64,000 nucleotides of DNA from Shewanella maritima. Its GTDB lineage: Bacteria > Pseudomonadota > Gammaproteobacteria > Enterobacterales > Shewanellaceae. The stretch is from positions 3,349,501 through 3,413,500 of the forward strand of contig NZ_CP036200.1 of assembly GCF_004295345.1 (NCBI RefSeq), in the 5' to 3' direction. Positions 19,431 through 28,341 of the stretch are shown one piece after another; position 1 is the stretch's first letter, and every line of letters starts with the position of its first letter. Position numbers and translations under genes: made by a program. The notes under the pieces were generated by a model. The model ran no database searches, was not told the origin of the DNA, and saw only the letters and a list, made by a program, of their open reading frames with translations.

Positions 19431-20471
19431 CTAAGGGCAAGGGAAGCGATAGAGTGCAGATAACTCATCGATTCTTGTTTGTAGCTCACCAGACAGTACT
19501 AATTCCTGACTGGCAATATTCTCTTTTAATTGCTCAAGTTTTGATGCACCAATAATCGTGCTGCCAACAAACTTACGTGATTGTACAAAGGCGAGCGCCA
19601 TTTGCGCGGGCGATAAGTTAAACTCTCGGGCTAAATCCACATAAGCCTGAGTTGCCTCAATTGCCATCGGCGTGCTGGTATAGCGAGTAAACCGTGGCGA
19701 GAGCGTCATGCGCGCATCTGCTGGTGCTTGATTGTTAAGGTACTTACCGCTTAATGCACCAAATGCCATTGGAGAATAGGGGAGCAGTGGTACTTCTTCG
19801 CGTAAGCTGATCTCTGAATTGCCCATTTCGAAACTGCGATTTAGCAGGCTGTAAGGGTTTTGAATACTCACCACTCTTGGCAATTCATGCTTTTCAGCAA
19901 GCTTTAGATACTTCATAAAGCCCCAAGGGGTTTCATTGGAAATACCTATGTAACGAATTTTGCCTTGCTTGACTAATTCCGACAGCGCTTCAAGGGTGTC
20001 TAAGATTGGTGTAGCATGTTCATCCTCATCATGCTCATACATAAACTGGCCAAAATAGTTGGTGTTACGCTCAGGCCAATGCACCTGATACAAATCAATG
20101 GTGTCGATTTGCAAGCGGGTAAGCGACTCTTCAACCGCCTGATGAATATTGCGCCAGTCTAGCGCCATGTTAGGTCTGAGTGGGTCGCCTTTGACGCCGG
20201 GAGCGGCAACCTTAGTGGCGATAACGAGATTATCGCGATTACCTCGTTGTTTTAAATAGTTGCCTATGATGCGCTCAGTTTCGCCCTGAGTTGAACTTTG
20301 TGGCGGCACTGGGTACATCTCGGCAGTATCAATAAAGTTAATGCCCTGGGCGATAGCATAATCAAGCTGCTCGAATGCATCTGCTTGAGTATTTTGGTCA
20401 CCCCATGTCATTGTGCCTAAGCACAATTTACTGACTTCTAAGGTCGATAGACCAAGTCGTTGATATTCCAT
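19431..20471 (-). CDS. tas: Aldo/keto reductase, Tas type
   Basis: A 346-residue NADPH-dependent aldo/keto reductase, the same length as E. coli Tas. Strong sequence match includes GTMTWGDQNTQADAFEQLDY and the catalytic Tyr in DTAEMYPVPP. Further shared stretches are YQVHWPERNTN and SIQNPYSLLNRSFE. GGGAG precedes ATG 20471. The E. coli gene was found through complementation of a tyrosine auxotroph under starvation, but its physiological substrate is not settled. Confidence 0.92.
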   Translation of the reverse strand: MEYQRLGLSTLEVSKLCLGTMTWGDQNTQADAFEQLDYAIAQGINFIDTAEMYPVPPQSSTQGETERIIGNYLKQRGNRDNLVIATKVAAPGVKGDPLRPNMALDWRNIHQAVEESLTRLQIDTIDLYQVHWPERNTNYFGQFMYEHDEDEHATPILDTLEALSELVKQGKIRYIGISNETPWGFMKYLKLAEKHELPRVVSIQNPYSLLNRSFEMGNSEISLREEVPLLPYSPMAFGALSGKYLNNQAPADARMTLSPRFTRYTSTPMAIEATQAYVDLAREFNLSPAQMALAFVQSRKFVGSTIIGASKLEQLKENIASQELVLSGELQTRIDELSALYRFPCP

Positions 20472-20600
20472 TTGTTACTCCCGCAAGATGATAGGTAATT
20501 TCACCCTAACAAGCTTTGTGGGAGTTGAAAAGTGGTGACGAGCTGTATCCGTTTTAGCTGCTTAGGTTATAAGCAAGCGTTGAGTGTTGAAGTGATGATT

Positions 20601-21185
20601 TTATTTATCAGCAGTCAGCTGCAGTATCATGGCGATTTCACAGGCATCATGGCCTGTGTCACCAAGGTGTCGGCAGCGCTTGAAGCCAAGCTGATTGTAA
20701 AAGTTTAACGCTTCGGGCAGTAGGGCTGTGGTTTCAAGGTAAAGCTGGCTATAACCCTCTGCGATGGCAAATTGTTGGCAGATTTCAAACATAGGTAGCG
20801 CAAGTTTTTTACCGCGAATAGCTTTGCTAAAGTACATTTTTTGTAGCTCGGCGATACCAGTGGTACTAGTTTGACATTGGGTTTGCGTCAATGAGCTACT
20901 TAGTGGTGCGATACCTGCGCCGCCCAGTACCTTGCCTTGATATTCAATCACCCAATATTGCCAGCCATCTGCAGCATAAGTTGCTTCCATATCATCTAGG
21001 TTTGGGTCTGCTACGCCATAGCCTTTGTCTGCCGTTAATCCATACTCTCCGGATACGCTGCGGATAACCTCTGCCACAGCTGGATTATCTCGCGTTTCAA
21101 TTGGGCGGATTTGCCAGTCTTGATCGCTAACCTGATTTATATTGTCGGTGGTGATATTAGTCATTCTTTTCCACGTTTTATTCAA
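20601..21185 (-). CDS. GNAT-family N-acetyltransferase
   Basis: A 194-residue protein with the acetyl-CoA-binding GNAT core: GKVLGGAGIAPL then ELQKMYFSKAIRGKKLALPM (the usual R/Q-x-x-G-x-G/A position is represented by RGKKLA) and YLETTALLPEALNFYNQLGF. An alternative ATG at 21164 (MTNITTDNINQ) has GGAAAAG before it and is equally plausible, giving 187 residues. It is 20 bp downstream of yjjX on the same strand, so the two are probably cotranscribed. The substrate is unknown. Confidence 0.82.
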   Translation of the reverse strand: MNKTWKRMTNITTDNINQVSDQDWQIRPIETRDNPAVAEVIRSVSGEYGLTADKGYGVADPNLDDMEATYAADGWQYWVIEYQGKVLGGAGIAPLSSSLTQTQCQTSTTGIAELQKMYFSKAIRGKKLALPMFEICQQFAIAEGYSQLYLETTALLPEALNFYNQLGFKRCRHLGDTGHDACEIAMILQLTADK

Positions 21186-21205
21186 ACAACTCTTGGGGGA
21201 ACAAA

Positions 21206-21757
21206 TTACTCGTGATTAACAAACAGCTCAGGATTAACAAATGGCGCCATGGCTAATATCAAGGCATGGGTGTAGTTGCTAGTACGAGTGGCTAGATTGT
21301 TTGTCAGCAAGCCTATCGCGCCGCCTTTTTGTTTGATGTTGTCGGTATTAAATAGTCTGTCCATTACATGACCTAACTCTTCGCCTTGCTCTAATGCGTG
21401 ATAGACCTGCTTAGGGAGAGGTAGCATAGCGCCGCGACCAACTGAAAGTTTGCCCTGATGAATGATTGCCATATAAGCGAAGGTTGCGGCTCCATGGTCA
21501 AATAAGTCAACGCCGCCTTCCATTGCGATAAAAAAATCAGCCTCTGGATGTTGCTGCTGGCAATATTTGGCGCGATTAATGGCGCCAAGCTTGGTATCAG
21601 CATCTGTCATTGGTTGGTCGGCTACGCCTGATGGTGCCGCAATACCCATGCAGTCAATTTCGGCATCAGGAAAGTACAGGTTTAAGGTTTCTTTGGCGGC
21701 ATTTACTTTAACCGGATTTTTTGAACCAACGATAAGGCGAATGGTAGTTGTGGTCAT
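21206..21757 (-). CDS. yjjX: Inosine/xanthosine triphosphatase
   Basis: A 183-residue house-cleaning phosphatase that hydrolyses ITP and XTP. The start TTIRLIVGSKNPVKVNAAKE and the core FFIAMEGGVDLFD are typical, as is the C-terminal GGAIGLLTNNLATRTSNYTH. It probably forms an operon with the GNAT gene just downstream. Confidence 0.93.
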   Translation of the reverse strand: MTTTTIRLIVGSKNPVKVNAAKETLNLYFPDAEIDCMGIAAPSGVADQPMTDADTKLGAINRAKYCQQQHPEADFFIAMEGGVDLFDHGAATFAYMAIIHQGKLSVGRGAMLPLPKQVYHALEQGEELGHVMDRLFNTDNIKQKGGAIGLLTNNLATRTSNYTHALILAMAPFVNPELFVNHE

Positions 21758-22246
21758 TTGGCGGGATCTCTATCAACACGGCTTTTAACTTGATGTGGGC
21801 AATCATAGCAGTAGTGTTGGTCACTGCCTACTGATTGAATCATGGTTATTCCAAGCAAGTGTTGGAGTGTTACTTTGGTTTCAGGGTTTCAGGGTTTCAG
21901 GGTTTCAGGGTTTCAGGGTTTCAGGAGTTCAGGGTTTCAGGGGTTAGGGCTTCAAGGCTGACTGAGTTGGTGAGTTTCACTAAAATTTGTGGATCTGACT
22001 TAATTATTTAATTTTTAACAGAGCCTATTTGTTTGCCTGCCAATCTTAATCTGTTGTTTGTATTGGCTTATTTTTCTTTTCTGTAAGTTGGCAAAGTCTT
22101 TGCTTCTTTGATTGGAGTAAGGCTGCACAAGGATAAAATTGTTGATTTAAGTCGAATGCCCTATGTGCTGTAAACAATAATAAATGCCAAGCTGTTATCA
22201 TTAGTTTAGGTAAGGCTTAAGCAAACGAATTTAAGGATAAATTTTT
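21758..22246. other. Divergent intergenic region carrying an octamer repeat
   Basis: 489 bp between yjjX (minus) and the DGSG-repeat gene (plus). The left part holds the GGTTTCAG repeat array described separately. The rest is AT-rich and must carry the promoter of the plus-strand gene. No gene is visible. Confidence 0.6.
21877..21940. repeat. Octamer tandem repeat (GGTTTCAG)n
   Basis: Six perfect copies of GGTTTCAG run from 21877 to 21924, then one degenerate copy (GAGTTCAG) and one more perfect copy. It is a candidate variable-number repeat in non-coding DNA near the yjjX promoter. Confidence 0.9.
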
Positions 22247-23077
22247 ATGAGCTCTTCTTTAATCAAACCATTAACTGTCGCGCTGTGTTTGGCTGGCGCA
22301 TTAACAACAAGTGGCGCTGCGTTAGCGGATGAATTGCAGCATAGCCAACAACAGCTAGAACTTAAAGCTAGCGATCTAGAAGCGTTAAAAGCAAAGGTTG
22401 GCGCAGGTAAACTGGTGATAACGGGTGCAGATATCGAACAGGTGATTGTGGTTGCCGATATTTACCAAACAGATAATAGTGACATTGAGCTGAGTTTAAA
22501 ACGTCGTGGTGATAAAGCGATACTGAAGGCGGATGCAGAAGCCGGTATGTCGTTATTTTCTTTATCTTCAGAATCACCTTATATCGACCTTGAAGTGACT
22601 GTACCTAATTCGATGTTACTTGAAATTGAGGATGGTTCGGGGCCGATTAAGATCAGTAAAGTGAACAATAACATCAATATTAAAGACGGTTCTGGCTCGA
22701 TTAAAATTGACGGTGGTGCAGATCTAAATATTAATGATGGTTCGGGTAGTATTGATATTCGCGGCGGTAACACTGTGAATATTAATGACGGCTCTGGTTC
22801 AATTACGCTTGAGCAAGCGCACGGTAACGTTTCAATTAATGATGGCTCAGGCTCAATTAAAGTTGAGCATGTTAAAGGTGATTTAAATATCAATGACGGT
22901 TCAGGTAGCGTCACGGTGGAGCATATTGCTGGCATGGTAACCATTAATGATGGTTCAGGCGGTATTGATGTTGCCCACACTCAAGGTTTGAATATTCCTG
23001 CTGCAGGCTCCGGCTCAGTGGCTTATGAGCACATTAATGGCCCAATATCTGTTCCGAGTAAGCACAAGCGTATGTAG
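22247..23077 (+). CDS. Exported DGSG-repeat protein, predicted beta-solenoid (DUF4097/DUF2807-like)
   Basis: A 276-residue protein with a signal peptide ending GAALA. From about residue 127 it has eight repeats of 17-18 residues, each with the core I-N-D-G-S-G-S-I and a following V-E-H or similar strand. Such one-turn-per-repeat patterns usually build a right-handed beta-solenoid. Related putative adhesin or auto-transporter-like domains are grouped as DUF2807/DUF4097. The last repeat is imperfect (PAAGSGSVAYEH). It has its own terminator, and the function is unknown. Confidence 0.8.
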   Translation: MSSSLIKPLTVALCLAGALTTSGAALADELQHSQQQLELKASDLEALKAKVGAGKLVITGADIEQVIVVADIYQTDNSDIELSLKRRGDKAILKADAEAGMSLFSLSSESPYIDLEVTVPNSMLLEIEDGSGPIKISKVNNNINIKDGSGSIKIDGGADLNINDGSGSIDIRGGNTVNINDGSGSITLEQAHGNVSINDGSGSIKVEHVKGDLNINDGSGSVTVEHIAGMVTINDGSGGIDVAHTQGLNIPAAGSGSVAYEHINGPISVPSKHKRM

Positions 23078-23165
23078 TCGATTGCGGTAAAAGCCCTGAA
23101 TTCAGAACGTAAGTGCAATAACTTGTTATGAGCTAAATCTCAGCCAACAGGTTAAAGGTCAGATT

Positions 23166-23192
23166 AAAAACGAGCTTAAGGCTCGTTTTTTT
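23166..23192 (+). terminator. Terminator of the DGSG-repeat gene
   Basis: AAAACGAGC and GCTCGTTTTTTT form a stem with a short loop, followed by a T run, about 90 bp after the stop codon. Confidence 0.85.
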
Positions 23193-23236
23193 GTGGCATC
23201 ATATGCACTCATTGATTGCAAATTAAGGCAAACCGA

Positions 23237-24001
23237 ATGGCGAAGAAGTTTTACGTAGTGTGGCAAGGACGCAAGCCTGGCATTTATGACAATTGGAACG
23301 AGGCCAAGGCGCAAGTCGATAAGTTTGCTGGTGCCAAGTACAAATCATTTCCAAGCTTTGCTGAAGCAAAAGCGGCTTTTGGCCAGGCGGCTGATAAGAG
23401 TATCGGTCAGGCAAGTAAGGCTGTTAAGCCTTCTGCGGCAAAATCGAAAGCTGGGGTTTCAGAGCATCAAGTAGTATTGGGGCAATATGATGTTGTGTTA
23501 TACACAGATGGCGGCTGTGACCCAAACCCAGGGCAAGCAGGTTCAGGTGTTGCTGAGTATCAATCTGGCGTGCTGACTAATCTATGGTACGGGCTGTATA
23601 ACCCGAATGGCACCAATAATACCGCTGAGCTTAACGCATTAACGCAAGCTTTACAGATGGCTCAGCAAGCAAGTGCTCAAGGTAAGTCAGTGAAGATTTT
23701 TAGTGACTCTCAGTACTCAATTAACTGTATTAGCAATTGGGCTTATGGCTGGAAAGCCAAAGGCTGGACACGTAAAGGTGGCGAGATTGCCAACCTTGAG
23801 TTGATCCAACAGGCCCATGAGCTTTATGACAGTTTAAAAGATGCGATTGAGCTTGAACATGTTGCCGCACACGTGGGTATTGAGGGCAATGAGCTAGCCG
23901 ACCGCATGTCGATTTACGCAGTCGACCAAACTGAGTTAGATTTTGTGGCTTTGCCTCAACCTATTGATGTTAGTGCAGTATTGGCACTTAGAGCTGGCTA
24001 A
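23237..24001 (+). CDS. rnhA: Ribonuclease H with N-terminal hybrid-binding domain (RNase H1 type)
   Basis: A 254-residue enzyme that cuts the RNA of RNA-DNA hybrids. The N-terminal domain (KKFYVVWQGRKPGIYDNW and KSFPSFAEAKAAF) is the caulimovirus VI/HBD type that binds hybrids in eukaryotic RNase H1. A linker follows, then the catalytic domain with the acidic residues in YTDGGCDPNPG, TAELNAL, SDSQYS and GNELADR. ATG 23237 (MAKKFY) is taken; the in-frame TTG at 23216 has no ribosome site. Symbol given by family; the paralogue without the HBD may also exist elsewhere in the genome. Confidence 0.9.
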   Translation: MAKKFYVVWQGRKPGIYDNWNEAKAQVDKFAGAKYKSFPSFAEAKAAFGQAADKSIGQASKAVKPSAAKSKAGVSEHQVVLGQYDVVLYTDGGCDPNPGQAGSGVAEYQSGVLTNLWYGLYNPNGTNNTAELNALTQALQMAQQASAQGKSVKIFSDSQYSINCISNWAYGWKAKGWTRKGGEIANLELIQQAHELYDSLKDAIELEHVAAHVGIEGNELADRMSIYAVDQTELDFVALPQPIDVSAVLALRAG

Positions 24002-24008
24002 TTTGGTT

Positions 24009-24713
24009 TTAGTATTTAAGGTTTAACTTAGCGCAACGAAGTGCAGCACGGACACCGGGCAAGCTGGCCTTGGCTTGTTTGTAGCCGCTTATTAAGTTGT
24101 CATAGCTCTTGTAGTGCATGATGTCAGCTACAATCTGTTTTGGTTTGCATTCAAACTGCTTAGATAAAGCGATTAGCAAGTCTGAATTGAACTTAACCGA
24201 CTCATCCATAAATTCACCAACTGTATTTTTACGCTCTTTTTGCAATTGTTGTTTGCGCATAATTTGCAGCTCTTGTGTCGATTTAAGGCGAGATTTATGT
24301 TGTTTCCAAACCGCTGGTTGCGTCAACAGTTCTAGGTCATCCATGATATCCAGTACACTACAGTGATACTTGTTTGCCAGAGCCGTTAGCAAGGGCATAT
24401 CGCTAAATTTTTTACCTTTCATAGCCAGCAAAACAATGTGGTCGCGGCGTTGTTCAATGACTGCTAAGCGTGCCACTTGCTCTGGAGACAACTGTTCAAG
24501 GGATAGTTGCTCATTGGTTAGTTGTTGATCTTGTTTAAAAAGCTGCTGAGCTTGTTGATCGAGTGATGGAGACGATTGAGTAGATAGCTCTAGTGCCTGT
24601 TCATGTGCTTGCTTTAAAGGCTTTGTTTGAGGGCTATAGTCATTGTGTTTGCTTTCAGCTTGACGAGTGTGTTGAGCACTATCAATTGAATTAGCTTTTG
24701 AATAACTTGACAT
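24009..24713 (-). CDS. Hypothetical protein, 234 residues, Gln-rich
   Basis: Not recognised. The first third (about residues 1-85) is low-complexity and rich in Gln and Ser (SPSLDQQAQQLFKQDQQL), probably disordered. The remainder is predicted helical, with two similar segments ending in HCSVLDIMDDLELL and ECKPKQIVADIMHYKSY, which suggests an internal duplication. It has no signal peptide or membrane helix. GAGAGG precedes ATG 24713. It is convergent with rnhA, whose stop is 8 bp away. Confidence 0.65.
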   Translation of the reverse strand: MSSYSKANSIDSAQHTRQAESKHNDYSPQTKPLKQAHEQALELSTQSSPSLDQQAQQLFKQDQQLTNEQLSLEQLSPEQVARLAVIEQRRDHIVLLAMKGKKFSDMPLLTALANKYHCSVLDIMDDLELLTQPAVWKQHKSRLKSTQELQIMRKQQLQKERKNTVGEFMDESVKFNSDLLIALSKQFECKPKQIVADIMHYKSYDNLISGYKQAKASLPGVRAALRCAKLNLKY

Positions 24714-24938
24714 ATCGGCCTCTCAAACCGTTAAGAATTGGAAGAGAATTATCTATCTGGTTGGAATTCTAAGCATCACTATTACCCATAACTAAGGGCT
24801 AGTTAACATTAGATGTAACTAGCTCTGGATGAATGTATGCTTTTTGTTTGGTATGGGTTGTATTTCAGTGTGGCGAGGCAAAGTTTACCATCAGATTTAA
24901 TTCAAGCGCCTTCAGTGAATATATGACTCGTTCTATTA

Positions 24939-25385
24939 TCAAATAGTTTCTTCAAACATCAGATAGTGACTTTCACTCATTCCCAGTTTTTTGTAGGTAC
25001 TGTGAGCATTGTGGTTGTCGTGCTCGGCGTAAAGTCTAAAACAGCGTCCGTCGTTTTTGTCTCTGGCTATTTGTTTTACCTGATTATACAAGGCGCTATA
25101 TATACCTTTGCGTCTATATTCTGGGCTCACATAAACGCTTTGGATCCAGTAATACTGTTCGGCGCGCCAGTCACTCCATTCAAATGTCACCATCAGCGAG
25201 CCTATGACTGCTCCTTCAACTTCTGCGACCAAATAGAAGCCGCGTTCACTGTGTTCTAGCATTCCCTTAACTCCGCGTTGCAGGGTTTGCTCATCTAGCT
25301 TTAAATCTTCGGTTTCTAGTGCCATAGCCTGATTAAAGGCAACTAGTGAATCAAGGTCGGTATTAAGCGCTTTTCTAATTATCAT
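24939..25385 (-). CDS. GNAT-family N-acetyltransferase
   Basis: A 148-residue GNAT protein, starting at ATG 25385 (MIIRKALNTD); a TTG five codons earlier is possible. The acetyl-CoA site is IQSVYVSPEYRRKGIYSALY (R-x-K-G-I-Y in place of R-G-x-G-x-A), and the family's late motif is RLYAEHDNHNAHSTYKKLGM. The substrate is unknown. It stands alone. Confidence 0.85.
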   Translation of the reverse strand: MIIRKALNTDLDSLVAFNQAMALETEDLKLDEQTLQRGVKGMLEHSERGFYLVAEVEGAVIGSLMVTFEWSDWRAEQYYWIQSVYVSPEYRRKGIYSALYNQVKQIARDKNDGRCFRLYAEHDNHNAHSTYKKLGMSESHYLMFEETI

Positions 25386-25523
25386 TTTTGGCTGTTCCAA
25401 AGTGGGCAGTGTTAAGTCGTAAGTAAATGTCGAGCTTATAAACTTGGCATTCGACTAAAGTCTACTATGCTTAACATGTCGCTGTTAATGTTTGGTTTAG
25501 AAAACATGCCGCCGGAGGTGAAA

Positions 25524-25825
25524 ATGGCCATTCGACATGATGCTAAACGGTATCGTTTTCGGGTACGTCGACTTCCTCACGGCGCAGCGGCGTCTAATCT
25601 TCCTTCGAGTATTAACCATCCTCTTCATTTTTGTTTAACAATCTGTACCTTCGGCTTTTGGGGATAGTGTGGTGGCACCTGATCCTCAAAAGTCGCGGCG
25701 AGCATAACTTTATCACAGCGCTAGACGATGATTATTGGAGTTACCTTATTGAACGTGAGCAGCCACCTGCTGCGCTCTATCAACTTCGAGTTAACCCACG
25801 TGCCCAAGGTAAGTTTGAGGCGTAA
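25524..25825 (+). pseudogene. Small membrane protein, interrupted by one frameshift
   Basis: A perfect GGAGGTG site precedes ATG 25524 (MAIRHDAKRYRFRVRRLPHG). That frame reaches HPLHFCLTICTFGFWG then stops at TAG 25665-25667. The next frame continues with IVWWHLILKSRGEHNF and runs to 25825. Joined across the GGGG run (25660-25663) by one extra base, the protein is 100 residues with one membrane helix (LHFCLTICTFGFWGIVWWHLIL-type, here given in two halves), preceded by basic residues. This resembles small bacterial proteins with the pattern H-x-x-L-T-x-x-T-x-G-x-W-x-I-V-W. A sequencing error or a programmed slip could explain the break. Confidence 0.65.
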
Positions 25826-26034
25826 TAAATTCCTCTAGTTTGTTTTCTTCTAGACAAGTCCAAATTTTCATAAAGTGTTTAATGTATTCCAGTGACTGAG
25901 CTTTACGCTTAAGCCTTTGCTTAATTGCGCTCAGCGACTAATGGATAATTGAAATTAGTGTGACATTGAAGTAATGTGACGCCCATAGAAATAAGATCTA
26001 TGTCACAAATTGCATATAATTGATGGAGATAATT

Positions 26035-26970
26035 ATGAAAGTTGCTGTACTTGGTGCTGCTGGTGGTATTGGCCAGGCCTTAGCTTTACTATTGAAAACT
26101 CAATTGCCTGCGGGCTCACAATTGTCTCTATACGACATCGCACCAGTAACACCAGGTGTTGCTGTTGACCTAAGCCACATTCCTACCGCTGTTGAAGTAA
26201 AAGGTTTTGCTGGTGAAGATCCAACTCCTGCTTTAGAGGGTGCTGATGTAGTACTTATCTCTGCGGGTGTTGCACGTAAGCCCGGTATGGATCGCAGCGA
26301 CCTATTTAACATCAATGCTGGTATCGTTCGTAGCCTAATTGAAAAAGTTGCTGCTACTTGTCCTAAAGCGCTAGTTGGTGTGATCACTAACCCAGTTAAT
26401 ACAACTGTTGCTATTGCTGCTGAAGTACTAAAGAAAGCTGGCGTTTACGACAAAAACCGTTTATTCGGTGTGACAACACTAGACGTTATCCGCAGCGAAA
26501 CTTTCATTGCTGAGCTAAAAGGCTTGAACGTTGCAGACGTTAAGCTAAACGTTATCGGTGGTCACAGCGGCGTGACTATTCTTCCACTACTTTCACAGGT
26601 TGAAGGCGTGAGCTTTACTGATGAAGAAGTAGCTTCACTAACTAAGCGTATTCAAAACGCAGGTACTGAAGTAGTTGAAGCTAAAGCCGGCGGCGGTAGC
26701 GCAACACTTTCTATGGGGCAAGCAGCTTGCCGCTTTGGTTTATCACTTGTTCGTGGTCTTCAAGGTGAAGCAAACGTTGTTGAGTGTGCCTACGTTGATG
26801 GTGGCAGCGAGCACGCTGAATTCTTCGCTCAACCAGTACTACTTGGTAAGAACGGTGTTGAGAAAGTACTTCCTTATGGTGATGTTAGCGAGTTCGAAGC
26901 GAATGCGCGTGACGAAATGCTAGACACCTTAAAAGGTGACATCAAAATCGGCGTTGAGTTTGTAAAATAA
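26035..26970 (+). CDS. mdh: Malate dehydrogenase
   Basis: A 311-residue NAD-dependent enzyme of the TCA cycle, converting malate to oxaloacetate. It shows the Rossmann motif [10 protein letters not shown], the substrate region [13 protein letters not shown] with its arginines, NPVNTT, and the catalytic His in [13 protein letters not shown] 26035 is chosen by the GGAG site at 26024-26027. In E. coli mdh lies beside argR; no argR is present here. Confidence 0.98.
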   Translation: MKVAVLGAAGGIGQALALLLKTQLPAGSQLSLYDIAPVTPGVAVDLSHIPTAVEVKGFAGEDPTPALEGADVVLISAGVARKPGMDRSDLFNINAGIVRSLIEKVAATCPKALVGVITNPVNTTVAIAAEVLKKAGVYDKNRLFGVTTLDVIRSETFIAELKGLNVADVKLNVIGGHSGVTILPLLSQVEGVSFTDEEVASLTKRIQNAGTEVVEAKAGGGSATLSMGQAACRFGLSLVRGLQGEANVVECAYVDGGSEHAEFFAQPVLLGKNGVEKVLPYGDVSEFEANARDEMLDTLKGDIKIGVEFVK

Positions 26971-26985
26971 GCTCACAATGATATT

Positions 26986-27019
26986 GAAAAAACGCGAAGT
27001 TTTTACTTCGCGTTTTTTT
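26986..27019 (+). terminator. Terminator of mdh
   Basis: AAAAAACGCGAAGT and ACTTCGCGTTTTTTT form a long perfect stem with a T4 loop, 16 bp after the mdh stop. Confidence 0.92.
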
Positions 27020-27153
27020 ATGCTTCAAATTCGATAACTGAAGCGTAATTGTTGCGTATGTTGTGTTGTTGGGTGCTATTGTTATTGAGGTGTAAAGGTG
27101 TTTCAATAACCTCATTTATGATACTGATTTATCGAAAGTCTTTGGAGGCTTGT

Positions 27154-28329
27154 ATGGTTCGCGTTGGAAATTCTTGGATGAAAATCAGCCTGGTGCTGAG
27201 TGTGATGTTATTCGGCGCGGCCTGCTCGGATGCACCGCAGCAGCAAGCAGCGCAAAGCCTGCCGAGTGTGATTGTTAATACAGCTGAGTTGAAAGAAATT
27301 CGCCCAATGTCAGAAATTGTTGGGCGTACCCGCGCATCTGAAGACGTGGTGATTAAGTCGCAAATTCAGGGTCAGCTGCTAAAACGCGTTTTTGCAGAAG
27401 GTCAAGATGTTGCTGCTGGCGACTTGTTGTTTGAAATCGACCCATCAACATATGAAGCCAAGCTTGCTCAACAAAAAGCGGTGTTAAAGCAGGCGATAGC
27501 GTCTAAAGATGTTGCTATTATGAACTGGCAGCGTGGTAAACGTTTGCTGCCAGACGGCATGATCAGTGCGCAAGATATGGATGAGCTAACTAGTCGTAAG
27601 CTAACCACTGAAGCGGGTGTTGTTGAAGCGGAAGCTGCACTGGAAGCGGCTGAATTGCAACTTAGTTATACAAAGGTATACGCGCCAATTTCAGGTCGTA
27701 TTAGTAGCTCTAAAGTGAGTACTGGTGACATTATCACCCCGCAAACGGAAATGGCGAGTCTGGTTCAGCTTCAACCTATGCGAGTTAACTTTCAGGTGGC
27801 TGAAAAGTCACTGATTTCATTCCAGCAGGAACTTGCTAAAAACCCAAATCTCAATGTCAAAATTGAAGACGTAGTAATTAAACTGCGTCTACCAAATGAC
27901 ACCATCTTCGATGAGATAGGTCATATTGACTTTATTAGTAACCGTGTTGATGCCGCAACCGGTACGCTAGAGCTACGAGCAAGTTTTGATAACGCCAATA
28001 GCCTGCTATTGCCTGGTTTGTTTGTCACCTTGATTGTTGAGTCACCTGTTGTTGAAAAAGCCATTCTTATTCCGCAAGCCTCGGTCCAAGAAGACCAACA
28101 GGGTCGCTTTGTAATGGTTTTGACTAGTGAAAACAAGGTTGAGAAACGTGTAATTGAGCTTGGTGAGCGTTTTGGTATCGACTGGCGCGTTCTTAGCGGC
28201 CTAAAACAAGGCGAACGTATTGTAGTTGATGGTTTACAAAAAATTCGCCCAGGCATTCAGGTTGACGCTGTCGAGCAAGATGTGAAGCCTTTCGAAGAGT
28301 TAAACAAATCAAACGCCGATGCGTCTTAG
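27154..28329 (+). CDS. RND efflux periplasmic adaptor lipoprotein (system 1)
   Basis: A 391-residue membrane-fusion protein of the AcrA/MexA family. The start at 27154 is supported by GGAGG at 27144-27148. The signal peptide ends in a lipobox (LFGAAC), so the mature protein is lipid-anchored. The barrel-sandwich (lipoyl) halves are seen as VIKSQIQGQLLKRVFAEGQD and LSYTKVYAPISGRISS, separated by an alpha hairpin. It links the inner-membrane pump encoded 12 bp downstream to an outer-membrane channel. No TolC-like gene is in the operon, so a TolC encoded elsewhere is expected. Confidence 0.93.
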   Translation: MVRVGNSWMKISLVLSVMLFGAACSDAPQQQAAQSLPSVIVNTAELKEIRPMSEIVGRTRASEDVVIKSQIQGQLLKRVFAEGQDVAAGDLLFEIDPSTYEAKLAQQKAVLKQAIASKDVAIMNWQRGKRLLPDGMISAQDMDELTSRKLTTEAGVVEAEAALEAAELQLSYTKVYAPISGRISSSKVSTGDIITPQTEMASLVQLQPMRVNFQVAEKSLISFQQELAKNPNLNVKIEDVVIKLRLPNDTIFDEIGHIDFISNRVDAATGTLELRASFDNANSLLLPGLFVTLIVESPVVEKAILIPQASVQEDQQGRFVMVLTSENKVEKRVIELGERFGIDWRVLSGLKQGERIVVDGLQKIRPGIQVDAVEQDVKPFEELNKSNADAS

Positions 28330-28341
28330 TGAGGGATTGCT

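Noticed and set aside
19271..19555. Small plus-strand ORF between csdA and tas
   Set aside because: Its second half is antisense to the 3' end of tas and it has no recognisable ribosome site or similarity.
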